A model generated the notes under the pieces. The model was not told the origin of the DNA. It searched no databases and saw only the letters and a list, made by a program, of their open reading frames with translations. Both the position numbers and the translations under genes were made by a program. A DNA stretch of 64,000 nucleotides from Anthoceros angustus (taxonomy: Eukaryota > Streptophyta > Anthocerotopsida > Anthocerotales > Anthocerotaceae). The stretch spans positions 1,178,001-1,242,000 of the forward strand of contig MU008161.1 in the NCBI GenBank assembly GCA_010909165.1. The letters are read 5' to 3'. Each line of letters opens with the position of its first letter. The first letter of the stretch is position 1. Shown here piece by piece: positions 23,860 through 34,566 of the stretch.

Positions 23860-24045
23860 AAAAGAAGACTTTATTATAAAAAAGAGATGAGAAAAACTCA
23901 TCCACCCCAAAAACAAAGGGGGAAAAACCCAACGAAGGGCACCATGCCAGGGGACTAGCCCCCACGATCACACCTTTCAAAACTACCAACCACCCGATGA
24001 ACTTCGTGGTTAGGGATGTGAAAAAGCCTACTTACCACCATAGAA
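23860..24045 (-). mobile_element. 3' tail of a non-LTR retrotransposon, truncated
   Basis: The minus strand ends with an AATAAAGTC polyadenylation-like signal after CTCATCTCTTTTTTAT. The preceding sequence (GGGGGAAAAACCCAACGAAG, then GGCACCATGCCAGGGGAC on the plus strand) follows the same order of blocks as the 3' tails at about 44,600-44,770 and 45,320-45,540. It ends near CCTACTTACCA, as in the other copies. This is a severely 5'-truncated relative of the LINE copies at 44.6-48.1 kb. Confidence 0.65.
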
Positions 24046-24049
24046 AATA

Positions 24050-24165
24050 CAAGTGTGGAGGTGGTTATAGGTGGTTGTAACCAATATAACCAATAACTAA
24101 TAATATAAAGTAGAGGTGGTCATAGGTGGTTGTAATCAATATAACCAATAACTAAATAAAGTAAC
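24050..24165. repeat. Minisatellite, about 55-base unit, two copies
   Basis: Two consecutive units share AGGTGGTTATAGGTGGTTGT / AGGTGGTCATAGGTGGTTGT followed by AATATAACCAATAACTA. From 24,166 to 24,297 the sequence is AT-rich with nothing assignable. Confidence 0.8.
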
Positions 24166-24297
24166 TACTTTTAGCCTTAGGAATTAAATAATGTTTAATT
24201 CTAGGGATTTCTAGGTTCCCTAATGAATAGTGCCATAATTAGTAAAGTATTTTATCATGCTGCACATAGGGTGAGTATATGTGACTACGAGTTGATC

Positions 24298-24606
24298 CTA
24301 GACTTCTGCCCCACTTGTGTGATACTCGATATCAGATACTAGAACCTCATCTAGACCTCCTATCAAGAGCGCTAATGCAATGGAATTGAATTGTTCGCAT
24401 TTTTCTAATTCTACAGCAGCTGATGCAGGAACGGCATTGGGATCTGGCTTCTTGAGGATTCCATCTACAACTTTCCACACTGAGGTGAATGTGACACCTA
24501 AGTATGTAAGTGAGTTTCTACCCATGATGACTATGACAGGTTTGACTGGGTTAAGTGTTAATCTTTGCAATTGCTGTATCAAGCTATCTATCAACGTTGT
24601 GGACAT
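24298..24606 (-). pseudogene. Copia gag-like fragment
   Basis: This 102-codon minus-strand ORF has a leucine/glutamine-rich start, LTYLGVTFTSVWKVVDGILK and then LIGGLDEVLVSDI. The pattern of a W-containing segment followed by an ALALL...DEVL segment resembles the first part of Copia gag proteins. No later gag, protease or reverse transcriptase is seen nearby, so it is a fragment at best. Confidence 0.4.
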
Positions 24607-25102
24607 GCGTAGATATCACTACTTGTGGTCATGACCAAAAGTAGATGATAGCTACCATGTTCTCATGCAATGGATAGTTCTGCTTCACATGTTACTGACC
24701 CAAGCCATGCAGGGAGGAGTGCTATGGGCGGTGCCGGAGTAGGAGCAAACATGATCATGTATGAACCTGCTCCAGCCTCGCCCCATAGTTCCCTCTCCCG
24801 GAATCTGCAAGGGTTAGTATGAACAAGCAAGAAAAATGATGATGCAACAACGAAGAAAGAAAAGGTTAGTAACCCTAGGGAAAATCTAGTCTCTATTCAT
24901 GAAACGATATGTTTTCTAACTGCCTAATGTCAACTTCAAATGAAAAGACGCGACGGTTATAATTATGAATACTAAAGACAGAGGTGTGAAGGGTCATGGC
25001 TGCTGGGCGCCGGAGCGACGTGATTGGGTCGTCCGCGCCTCTCCACCAAGTTTGTACCGCCTCAAATCTCCCTCGCGCCGTTTCAATCTTTGCAGCGGAA
25101 AA
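24607..25102. other. No gene seen
   Basis: AT-rich to mixed sequence without a convincing ORF, repeat or motif. It lies between two retroelement-like fragments and is probably retroelement leader or decayed LTR DNA. Confidence 0.3.
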
Positions 25103-25641
25103 TCACAAAAACATTGAATTTTGATGTGCCTGGTCAGAAGACAGTCCAATTTCTTGCACCTTGACTGTGAGTTGATCTAGTAGATTGGTAATCTTGCTAA
25201 TCTCTTTCTTCACATCCATGTAGGTGATATCAACTTGGTGCCCAAGGTATTCAGCGTCCTCAATGTCGGTTTTCAAAGATTCATGTTGCGACAAGATCAA
25301 GATAAGAGTTTTCTCAATTACGGTAGCAACAGCCAGAGATTTATCTGCAGTGCTTTGAGCTCTGTTGTTGATAGAATTCGAAGGTAACTCCTGTTCTCTG
25401 CTTTTCATAGATCTGAAGGCCTGGAGAATTGTGTCCACTCAAGGAATGTTAGGTTGTCTGTAGAAGAGATTTGGATTCTACCGAGCTCTGTTGTTGATAG
25501 AATTCGAAGGTAACTCCTGTTCTCTACTGTTCTTAGATCTTGAGGCCTGGAGAATTGTGTCCACTCAAGGAATGTTAGGTTGTTTGTAGAAGAGATTTGG
25601 ATTCTACCTTCTCTCAATGCAGCGTGCTCTGAATAGCGCAT
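25103..25641 (-). pseudogene. Coiled-coil ORF of a primer-site-led retroelement, with internal duplication
   Basis: Two overlapping minus-strand frames lie just inside the primer site at 25,754. The upstream one starts MRYSEHAALREGRIQIS and contains NNLTFLEWTQFSRP twice, because a 126-base (42-codon) segment is duplicated in frame. The downstream one (about 25,438-25,103) is a helical, heptad-like protein (SLKTDIEDAEYLGHQVDI, then KKEISKITNLLDQLTVKVQE). The layout of leader, short N-terminal segment and coiled coil fits the first ORF of a retroelement or a caulimovirid-like sequence. No polymerase is present, and the frame shift between the halves argues that it is dead. Confidence 0.45.
25359..25610. 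repeat. 126-base tandem duplication, in frame
   Basis: GCTCTGTTGTTGATAGAATT begins at 25,359 and again at 25,485. The two units remain near-identical to GATTTGGATTCTACC. The offset of 126 bases keeps the reading frame, so 42 residues are repeated. Confidence 0.93.
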
Positions 25642-25753
25642 TTGTGCGCTAGTTGATATTAGATATGACGGCCATGAATGCTCTTGCAGGTGCCACTCTT
25701 TTGATTACCCGATCTCGGCATTCTCCAAGAATTCGAATAGTAGACAAAGCCGG

Positions 25754-25765
25754 GCTCTGATACCA
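25754..25765 (-). other. tRNA-Met primer binding site
   Basis: The minus strand reads AACACAATCA followed by TGGTATCAGAGC, an exact initiator-Met primer site after a CA end. It sets the orientation of the element as minus. Confidence 0.8.
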
Positions 25766-26150
25766 TGATTGTGTTTGTAGGCAGGGATGCGTACAAAGTT
25801 TATTCATCGAATAATTGAAAAATGAAAAGACTACAAAATTGGTTCATTGTGTGCCTTTTATATTCAACCTAATAATGCTTGGCCTCGACCTTATTTGTCC
25901 TTTACTTAACTAGAGGTTGGCTTTATCTCCAACAACTAAGTTCCCCTCAAACAAGCTTGTACCAGAAGGACCAACACAAGAAGGGCTTCCATCAAAACAA
26001 TCGTATAGATACAAGGCTTGCACTCAAAAAGGCCTGCAGTGCACAAGACTCTAGTTCAACAGCCTACAAAGACCACATCACGGGCAGATCCCACGCCCAC
26101 GGCGTGGCCCGCCCACCGCAGTACATTGCCTCCCGGCTACTCCTGCACAC
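25766..26150 (-). repeat. Retroelement LTR or terminal regulatory region (right edge uncertain)
   Basis: Reading minus, a TATA-type box (GAATATAAAAGG, 25,854-25,865) is followed about 50 bases on by AATAAA (25,799-25,804) and then by the CA end and primer site. A promoter and a polyadenylation signal packed before a primer site is the layout of an LTR (U3-R-U5) and also of a pararetrovirus terminus. I could not find the outer TG boundary or a partner LTR inside the window. Confidence 0.6.
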
Positions 26151-26175
26151 CCTGCACAATGTGGTCAACGCTAGG

Positions 26176-26240
26176 TGCAGGGCCAAATGTGCCAAGTGCA
26201 GGGCCAAATGTGCCAAGTGCAGGGCCAAACGTGCCAAAAT
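26176..26240. repeat. 21-base tandem repeat, three copies
   Basis: GTGCAGGGCCAAATGTGCCA is repeated three times, the last copy with one change. The length is a multiple of three, but no gene is apparent. Confidence 0.93.
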
Positions 26241-28378
26241 AAATTGTGTATGTGTGCACTGCCGCGTGTAAACATGTGTAAGTGGTGATCGTAACTCTAA
26301 AACCCTCAAGAACAAAACTTTGCATGACACAATGGGAACACCAGGCCAAAAGTGTGTGATAGAAAGTTTTTTGCCTACATACGACCCTACCCATGATCTG
26401 GTATATATTATACTTGTATTATACGAAGGAATCTTGAAGATATCGTGGTATATTTGAGTACAGCAAAAAACACAATGTCACACACACGATGGCTCGTGAT
26501 GAGAATGGTATTCCATATGCAACTATGATGAAGATGAATAAATGTCTTAACTTATAACTTTTAGCTTATTACCTAATTGTATATGTTTTTATTAATAGGT
26601 ACTTAAAATGTAGGAATGTACATACGTACTTGGGAGGTGTGTAAAAAAATCATGTTGCAACGAGTACCCTTGCCTATAGGCTATTGCCTATGCCGCCAGT
26701 GGCAGTGGGACAGCGCAGATAATAATGCGTGTGTCAGGCACTAAATAGCGCGCGTCCTCAAGCGGGCATTAGAAACCAGCCACATTTATCGTTTACCTCT
26801 TTCCCGCCGCCTTCATCCCTTCCCCGTGACACGCCCGGTGCACCCAGGCTAGCCATGGCTGCCGCACCCTGCGGCCCGGCCCCGCAGCCACCGGACCTCG
26901 GCCTCCGCCAAGCCTGTGCTGTAAGGGAAGCCTGACGCAGCGACCCCTTTCGCTTGTTGGACGTTTTGCGTGCGCGATCGAGCGGCCGAGCGGGCCGAGC
27001 AAGCCGATGCTGCTGCCGCGCGTGACCCGAGCTTGCCATGAGAGGTGTGTGATCTGGGGCGGTGCAATTGGAGGGGGCAGGTGGAGCAGGCCGCGGTGAC
27101 GATGACGCGGGCCGCATTACCGCTCCCGCGCGTCGCTGTTAATCAGCCGCTGCACCTTTTCCTTTTCCTTTACATGATGTGTGCTTGATGCCGCCTCCTT
27201 AACGCGTCTTACCGATGGCTTTCGTGCTTTCAGCATTCCAGGACGCAGCTGCTTTCCGGGGGAAGAAGCAGTTAGCCGTTACGGCTCTCCTTCTCATCAA
27301 ATTGCTGTGCGCATTTTTGCTCAACTCCTGAGCTGAGCTAGCTGAGCGAGCTGAGAGCTCACGGCAGCGAGCCTCTCTGTCGGAAGTGCGGCTTCAATTT
27401 GGCACAGCAGGAACTCTGTTGGTAGAGAAGGGGAAGAGTGGAGCAGAGCGGCCCGCGCCGTCCCGTGGCTCACGAGGGGCGTTGCTTCCTAAGATTATGC
27501 TCCATTCTGCGGTGTGTCAGATGCTGGCTCTGCGTGCGCGTTTCCTCTCCCAGGACGCTCCCGGTCCGGTTTCTTGGCTCCGAGCTGAAGGCGTATTGTT
27601 TGCGCGTGGGGGGAAGTGGCAGCTGCTGCCTCATTGTGGAGTGTTTTCTGTCTTTGGGAGGCTGCACAGCCGTTGAGAGTACACCTCCACTCATCACCAG
27701 CATTTGGAAGTCGGCCCGTACTTGTCCGCTTTGTAACGGGCGGAGTCTGGATTGCTGGTGGCTGTTGATCTGCCAGTCCGCTTCCTACACTGCACTGCAC
27801 TGCACTGCTCTGCACTGCTGCTCCTGGCCGCGACCAACCGTCCCGCTTCCTTTGCTCTCTCTCAGCCTGGGATTTGCTGTAACGAAGCATCTTCTGCGGG
27901 TGACGACACTTCTTCCGCAAATTCCTTCACTCAAGGACAGGTTTCCTCTGTTTTCTACACTTTCGCTCAATCGGTGTGCTAGGTAGGCCGTATGATTTGA
28001 ATCGGGTGGCAGCTCCTTGGCTCGCGTGTGTGCAAGTTTTTCTTTCATCTCTTTCCTCTCTCTATTCCCCATGCTTCTCGTCCTGTTTCCTCGAATTGTT
28101 CGGCTTCTGTCCCACGATTGAGACAACCATGTGCAATGCTGCTGGGAATTTGAATGCACTGAGCCCGAGACGCCATCCTTTGCATCCTGCGCTTGGGTAT
28201 CTGGCAGGGAAGAAGGCCAAGTAGTGCGGCACGGAGCGTTTGGTCAAGGCACCTCTGCCCTTAAGGGTGTTCCGACAGCCACCCAGCCATGGCCTTGCTC
28301 TCGCTGCTCCCAAGCTGATCGGCGGCAGGGCTTAGTATCCTGCATTCTGTGTTGCTGGAATTATTGGCGTGTGTGAGC
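26241..28378 (+). promoter_or_regulatory. Upstream region and probable 5' leader of the CAT gene
   Basis: AT-rich sequence to about 26,680 is followed by a GC-rich zone with pyrimidine-rich tracts (for example 28,036-28,110) that looks like promoter and 5' leader. No coding domain is found, and ORFs on both strands are composition shadows. The transcription start is not evident, and a leader intron cannot be excluded. A 31-codon upstream ORF at 28,129-28,224 is listed separately. Confidence 0.45.
28129..28224 (+). other. Candidate upstream ORF in CAT leader
   Basis: ATG in the context ACCATGT opens a 31-residue peptide (MCNAAGNLNALSPRRH..., ending LAGKKAK) and stops 154 bases before the CAT start codon. 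If the leader includes it, it could reduce translation of the main ORF. Conservation is unknown. Confidence 0.3.
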
Positions 28379-30592
28379 ATGGCAGCTGGTGCTTCTTTCT
28401 CGAGTGTGTCGGCCTACGGAAATGCGCTTTTCCACACACCTCAGAGGTTGTGGCTGAGAGCCACAGCTGTGAGCTCTCCGGCTGAGGAGCTTGGCCTTGT
28501 CCAGCAAAACTCGGGAGCCGAGATGAGGAGGAAATTGCAGTGGTATGATTTAATTGCGTTGGGGGTGGGTGGTATGGTTGGAGCTGGAATTTTTGTCACC
28601 ACTGGTACTGCCGCCAACATTTATGCAGGGCCTGCTGTAATTATTGCCTATGTCGTTGCTGGTATCACCGCACTCCTGTCTGCGCTATGCTACTCCGAAT
28701 TTGCGGTTGAGATTCCTGCTGCCGGTGGCGCTTTCAGCTATCTGCGCATTACATTTGGTAGGATCGTGTTCCTCGTTTCGGGGAAGTGTGGGCCGTCTCC
28801 CTTGCGCTTGCAGAACGTAGGCCTCCACTCGTCTTCTTGCTCTCCTTGAATTGATCTGGATATGACATCATGCTTCTGTTGTGCACTACAGGGGAGTTTG
28901 CAGCCTACTTGACTGGGGCAAATCTGATTTTGGAATATGTTGTCGGAAACGCTGCTGTAGCCCGCAGTTTCACGTCCTACTTTGCTACAGTGTTTGGAGT
29001 CTCGAATGCAGATGCTTGGCGTATCTATGTCCCAAGTTTTGTGGCAGGATATGACTCGTTGGACATCCTTGCCGTGGGGTTTGTTCTCCTACTCACTGTT
29101 GCTATCTGCTACAGGTACACTCTTCGTCTAAACCTAATGCCTTGGGTTTGTTTGTCTATCCAGTAAAGAGCTGATGCCTACAATGTCTATTGCAGCACCA
29201 AAAACTGCAGCACCTTCAACTTTCTGGTCACGTTGCTCCATCTGGTATTTATCGTGCTGATTATTGTATTGGGCTTCGCGAGAGGAAGACTGAGCAACCT
29301 GTACACACCGGGGGATCCTTCAAAGGCTGGTGGATTTACCCCTTATGGAGCAAGAGGGATTTTCAATGCTGCCGCTATTGTTTTCTTTAGCTACATTGGA
29401 TATGACGCGGTTTCCACTCTGGCGGAGGAAGTTCAGAGTCCAGCGAAGAACATGCCTCGAGGCATTACAGGGTCCGTCATCATAGTGACCATTCTCTACT
29501 GTCTTCTCGCGGCAGCACTGTCTGTTCTTCTGCCGTATGACCAGGTAATCGTGCACTGTCCGTCTCACTGTTACTGCCATGACGCCTGCAAGTATCGTGC
29601 AGCAGTGGGGTGATCAATATTTGGTTGGCTGTTTATCAGATAAATCCCGAAGCATCCTTTGCTGCAGCATTTGAGAATGTGGCGGGCTGGAAATGGGCAT
29701 CCAATTTTGTGGGTGTGGGAGCCTGTCTGGGAATCCTAACTTCCATGCTGGTAGGAATGCTGGGGCAGGCCCGATACATCTGCGTTATTGGCCGTGCACA
29801 TGTGATTCCTGTCTGGTTTGCCCAGATCAGCCCGGAAACTGGCACACCTGTCAATGCAACTATTTTTCTTGGTAAGCCTGTTATTTCACTGGTCACATGT
29901 CTCAGCTCACCTAAGTTCCTGCAGATGCTGTCCGTGCCTTTAGATGCGAGAGCATGTGCTGATGATTACTGAATCGCGCAGGATCTGTCACAGCTGTCAT
30001 TGCTCTCTTCACTGACCTGCCAACGCTTCTTAACCTTATATCCATCGGAACACTTTTCGTATTCTATATGGTTGCCAGTGCTCTTATATTCCGCCGTCAT
30101 GTTGTCTTGGGGAAGACGAGTGCATGGCCCACAATTATTTTCCTGGTTCTGCTCTCCACCAGTGCACTGGGATTCGTCTGTTTCTGGCAGCTGGAAGAGC
30201 TACATCTCTGGGGCCTAGGGCTATTCGGTACATCTGCCGTTGTGTTGACTGCAGGCTTTTCATATTGTGTGCCTTGCGTGCATGTGCCTTCAGAATGGGC
30301 CCTTCCTCTGATGCCGTGGGTTGCTGCGGTCTCCATTTTCCTCAACATTTTTTTGCTTGGATCGGTAGATACAGAGTCATACATCAGGTTTGGTGTGTGG
30401 TCACTCGTGGCAGTCTTGGTGTATGTTTTGTATGGCGTACACGCGTCATATGATGCAGAAAGCTATAATCTCAAAGGCAGCCTGGATGGCGAAGGGATGG
30501 AATTACATGTACATCCTGGCAACAAGCTTCTTCTCAACGCACCAAACGGGCCTGCCATTACCATTTTTGTTACTAATCCGGGGGTAGAGTAG
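28379..30592 (+). CDS. Cationic amino acid transporter, CAT family (five exons)
   Basis: A membrane carrier of the APC superfamily, predicted to import basic or other amino acids across the plasma membrane or tonoplast. Exons by eye are 28,379-28,757, 28,892-29,114, 29,196-29,544, 29,640-29,871 and 29,982-30,592. All junctions are GT-AG and keep frame, giving 597 residues, the usual CAT length. The glycine-rich GVGGMVGAGIF of the first membrane segment is at residues 62-72, and CYSEFAVEIPAAGGAFSYLR at 104-123. SYLRITFGEF and LTGANLILEYVVGNAAVARS match plant CAT6/7-type proteins best. The C-terminal half keeps MLGQARYICVIGRAHVIP and DLPTLLNLISIGTL. About 12-14 membrane segments are apparent. 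I chose the ATG at 28,379 because upstream in-frame starts are non-ATG. No damage is seen, so it is likely functional. The CAT6/7 grouping is an inference. Confidence 0.93.
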
Positions 30593-30605
30593 CGCAATTT
30601 AGGCT

Positions 30606-31043
30606 TCATTCAACCTCAAGCTTGTCCCTGATGTCGGTGAATCTTGATCTAAAAGACCGCCCTTGCCAAAGTTGTATATCTTTCAGGAGGACAGGGAAGA
30701 TGGTGGATTCGGGCGTGGTGGGTGAGATGTTGATGCTGGATTCGATCCCGCTCGGTGCTGCCTGCGTGCCCACAGTCGTGAGGACAGGAGTGCGAGGCGT
30801 GGAGGGAGACGTTGGTTCGGTCTCAAACTCAAGACGCCTAGCGCAAACATTCCTCGATAGCTCGGATGTTTGTAGATGGCCGATATTTTCATCTGGCAGA
30901 ACTGTACAGTCAGGCTTGTCCAGATTGTGGTCATTCAACTTGATCTCGACCTTCAATCTGTGCACCACGAACACCACTACACATGGGAAATCAGCCACCT
31001 CCACAATGATCTTCAATCTACACACCTGGCAGAAAAAAGCCAT
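30606..31043 (-). CDS. Unassigned ORF, possible terminal exon (weak)
   Basis: This 145-codon frame on the minus strand lies between the convergent CAT 3' end and RPL10. Its centre is Ser/Thr/Pro-rich (ETEPTSPSTPRTPVLTT) and its end is basic (QLWQGRSFRSRFTDIRDKLE). I do not recognise a family. A possible splice acceptor (GTGGTGCACAG) occurs upstream, so it might be the last exon of a small gene. It could equally be non-coding, or 3' flank of RPL10. Confidence 0.2.
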   Translation of the reverse strand: MAFFCQVCRLKIIVEVADFPCVVVFVVHRLKVEIKLNDHNLDKPDCTVLPDENIGHLQTSELSRNVCARRLEFETEPTSPSTPRTPVLTTVGTQAAPSGIESSINISPTTPESTIFPVLLKDIQLWQGRSFRSRFTDIRDKLEVE

Positions 31044-31262
31044 ACACCAGGAGAAGCAGCAGCAAGCTCAGATGCAGATGCCGCCTCCGTATCAGACGTA
31101 AAAGAATGGAGTACATGTTCCACCCGCTGGCTGCTGTGGTGTGCAAAAATGCTCACTGCTCATAAAGCCCACGCTTGGGGGGTGCGCCTCTTCCGGCTCT
31201 ACATTGTGCTGATGCAGTTGTCAGCAGGGAATTACAAACTGCTATACAAGCAAGCTGCGCAG

Positions 31263-32015
31263 CTAGCTGCTGGCACCACCTTGGGCCTCTTCCAATTTGG
31301 CAACATGAGCCTTGAGAGTAAGCACAAGATTCCTGGCCGGACCCTGGAGCGTGGCCACGAGGTTGGAGGAGGGGCTTTTGAGAGATCCCAACAGCTTGGA
31401 ATAGATTTCGGCCCGGCTGGGCATGGTCTCCAGGGTCTTGAACTCCTCCGGCGAGTAGAACCTGCCCTCGAAGACGGCACCAGTGAAGTCATTGGCCTCC
31501 AGCTTCAGCTCCTTCTGCATTGCGCGGAAGGGAGAGAGGGCGGCGGGAATCTCCTCACTGTGCACAAACAGCCAGGCATTCATGCCCGTCATGCAGGGCC
31601 GCAGGGCCTCCCAAGGCGTGCCCTCGATGGCCTTGCCAATCAGCTTGTTCTTGGCCACCACTAGCTTGGAGGACTCCGGAAGCGACCGCCGCAAATCCTG
31701 CAGCTGCTTCACTGTCAGCCCGCTGAACCTGAGGCCCGCCACAAGGTAGCATCCCTCCAGCTGCTGCCGAGCCATCTCCACTGTCTCAGCCTTCTTAGTC
31801 TTGCTGATGGCCATCATCCGCACGCCATTAGGTTTGGCCTGCTGCTGCCTCCTTGTTTTGGCTGCAACGGGACCAGCTGGGTTCTGCCGGCATCCCCAGA
31901 AGTCGCTGCGAACGGACATCCACTGCCGTGGTGGCGAGGGAGACGAATCCACATTGTGCCGCAGAGAGGCGCAAGGCGAGCAACCCTGTACAGTTATTCC
32001 CACGGCCATCGCCAT
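31263..32015 (-). CDS. RPL10: Plastid 50S ribosomal protein uL10 (L10)
   Basis: An intronless 250-residue protein, the bacterial-type L10 that anchors the L7/L12 stalk of the chloroplast ribosome and helps recruit translation GTPases. The first 65-75 residues are Ser/Arg/Ala-rich with few acidic residues, as expected for a plastid transit peptide. The uL10 domain follows: SKTKKAETVEMARQQLEG, the hydrophobic strand YLVAGLRFSGLTVKQLQDLR, then LVVAKNKLIGKAIEGTPWE and NAWLFVHSEEIPAALSPF. The C-terminal helix region (residues about 205-250, LKSPSSNLVATLQGPARNLV then LTLKAHVAKLEE) is the expected L7/L12-binding part. The ATG at 32,015 is the first in frame. The gene converges with CAT and lies downstream of the GT61 gene on the same strand, about 280 bases away. 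The sequence is undamaged and the assignment secure. Confidence 0.96.
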   Translation of the reverse strand: MAMAVGITVQGCSPCASLRHNVDSSPSPPRQWMSVRSDFWGCRQNPAGPVAAKTRRQQQAKPNGVRMMAISKTKKAETVEMARQQLEGCYLVAGLRFSGLTVKQLQDLRRSLPESSKLVVAKNKLIGKAIEGTPWEALRPCMTGMNAWLFVHSEEIPAALSPFRAMQKELKLEANDFTGAVFEGRFYSPEEFKTLETMPSRAEIYSKLLGSLKSPSSNLVATLQGPARNLVLTLKAHVAKLEEAQGGASS

Positions 32016-32297
32016 TCACCTTCGCCCTTCTGGACTCTCGACAGTGGATAGGGACTCAGCGGTCCGCTTGCAACCATTCAACGACTTACGATCCCGAATG
32101 CGGCAATTGGTACTAGATAATTTGGTGGTGACCAGTCGAGACAATTACATTTAATATGACCTACAATTTGTAGCTGTAGGTGCGCTCTACTGTACGTACA
32201 TTTGTATGTAGGTAGTTACTCCCTATCTAGTAAACTACCTCAAAAGGCACCCTTGACTTACAGCGTGGTTACCGCTTAAATTCTAATTCCCACCTAT

Positions 32298-34566
32298 CTA
32301 ACCTGATTTTGCAAGTGGACCTTCTCTGTTTTGCAACATCAAGTCTGCGTATTCATCCGATGCCACCCAATCCAGTTTTGTTGCAGCCCGCGTTGTGCTT
32401 GGAGATGTTGCCAGCATCCGGGCATACTTCAGGCATTTCACGAAGCGTCCTAAGTCTAGGCTGACATCTTGGGCTTCCATATACGTGATTCTTCTGAAGT
32501 CCCAACTTTCAGAGGCAACGGTTTCAGCATCTGCGATGACGGGATCACTGATGTTGTGAACTGAAATCAATGTGCTCTCTTGTGGTTTCACCACGTATGG
32601 TAGGTATCGTAGGCCCATTTGGATAGCAGGCTTGCCGTAGTATTGAGAAGCAGGCTCCTCAGTCCCAATAGGGATAATCTGAATAAACACCGCACCAGGC
32701 TTCATGAAAAGGATGTGGGTAAGAGCCGCACCGTGCACTCCCAACACAACATCAGCAGAGTTTACTGCGTGGAAAATCTCTGTCAAGTCATTCTGATCTG
32801 TCGGTCTGAGGATTGCCACATTGAAGCATGTCTGCCTGGCCAAGTCAACCACTTCCTCTACATTGAGGATCACTCGATTGTGCAGGCGATCCAGAATGGC
32901 GAGTTTCACTCTTGGCTTGAGACATTCGTACTTGTTCAACCGTCCAGACCTCTTCCACTTGAGCTTCGCATCCTCCCTGCCACTCGGATTCTTGAAAGCA
33001 CGAACAAGCATCTTCTGAAATCCCTGGATGCTTTGCCCATCAGTCGACAGGCGGGGGTTGATTTCTAGCTCCCCGTGGACAAGAAGACCAAGCTTGAGGT
33101 CATTGAAACAGTGAATACGTTCGTCCGCCTGAAAATCGATAGGCTCGTATTTGCTAAGCTGGCTTATTATGCTGGAGTATTTTCTGATCCACCAATCTTT
33201 GTAATCTGTGATCAGGAATTTCACTTCCCCTCCATAGCGGTGTGAGCTGATGAAGAGAGGAATGAGGACGTCGTTGAAGTCGTGGTAAACGTTTCCGGAA
33301 AAGCCACCAGTTGAGAACAAAAGTGCCGGTTGCACATGTCGAACTTCACAAGGATCATTGTTTGTAGCGGATGGATACTCACTCCGCAAGCTGACTTGCT
33401 GCACTTTCTCCATGCTGCTTTCCTCCCACTTTCGAGGATACGGTCGGATAGTCTGTCTCCCTTCCAGTGCGTGATCAACAGTGTAGAGCATGCATCTGAA
33501 CTCTGCTCCACCTCTCACGCGGACGTCCCCTCGCATGTGGCAGATATCTGCACGAAAATGCGAGCGATTACACGAAAATACCACATCTCCCGTTTCACCA
33601 GCTTTAAGAACTCTGCTCCCATTTCGATGTTTGAAAGAGTGTGACGCTGGATTCTCCTTGACTTTCCGGAGGCTGCTTTCTTCAGTACGGGGTATGTCCA
33701 TACCCTGATCAGGTGCAAGCTCTGCTCATCAACAATTCAGGGTTAGTTGGACTGCGACCTTGTAGAGTGCCTGACTCCGTGAACACTCACCAGCAACTAG
33801 AATGAACAGTTCAAGGGTTCAAGGTTTGCGCAGTGAAACATGTAGGTAGTGAACACATGTATGCTAAATGAATCGACACGCCGGAGGCGACTGTCTTCGA
33901 AGAGGATTGGCTTCGGGTGATCGAATTTTCCAACGAAAGAACAGTTCAGCTCACCCGGGGATGTTTGAGTTTCATTCCGAGTAAATCCATTGTCTGCCCT
34001 GGAATTAGGTGCACTCTCAGTCTGAGTGACATAGTACGCATCACGATAGTCGTCTAGATCGTCGCTGATCTGTTGCGGTTCTTGTGGCACCTGAGTATCC
34101 GAATTTGGGTACCACTGATGAAGGTCCAATGCAGAGGATTTAAAATCTACTCCTCCAGCTGGCTCTGCAGCTGATATCCCCGGAATGGAGGCGGATTCTC
34201 TCCTGAAATCAAGAGGCTCTTCTCCTCCACCATTTTCAGAGCTGATCCACCGGGTTAGCTTTGCATTGTCATCTGCAAAACGAATTGCGGCGGAGACTAA
34301 ATGTCTTACAAAATCTTACTTCCAACTCTGTTCCACCACCGGCTTGCGCACCAGTCTGTTTCGAGCAAAATATTGTACCAACACGAGGACATGAATTCTT
34401 GTAACTGTGCAGAGCTGTTTTACTTACAGGTGACTAGTAGATATTTGTTAGCATATACACCATTCAGGGCCAGGTACGCGACTAACAGTGCCAGTGACAA
34501 GTGCCATACATGCCTAAACATGAAGCCTCTGACCCTGGCTGAAATGTTTCGAATCCGGGGCGTCAT
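32298..34566 (-). CDS. Golgi glycosyltransferase, GT61 family (three exons)
   Basis: A type II membrane protein of the GT61 family, whose plant members add xylose or arabinose to xylans or N-glycans in the Golgi. Exons by eye are 34,566-34,428, 34,272-33,955 and 33,721-32,298. GT-AG junctions keep frame and give 626 residues. Residues 1-46 form a short basic tail and one membrane anchor (about 19-38, VWHLSLALLVAYLALNGVYA). Residues 47-160 are an acidic, polar stem. The catalytic part carries FSTGGFSGNVYHDFND (about 288-303) and GVHGAALTHILFMKPGAVFI (480-499), the GT61 hallmarks. In between lie RVILNVEEVVDLARQ and SADVVLGVH. Substrate cannot be told from motifs; xylan-type activity is an inference from the family. 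The coding frame is clean, so the gene is probably functional. Confidence 0.92.
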
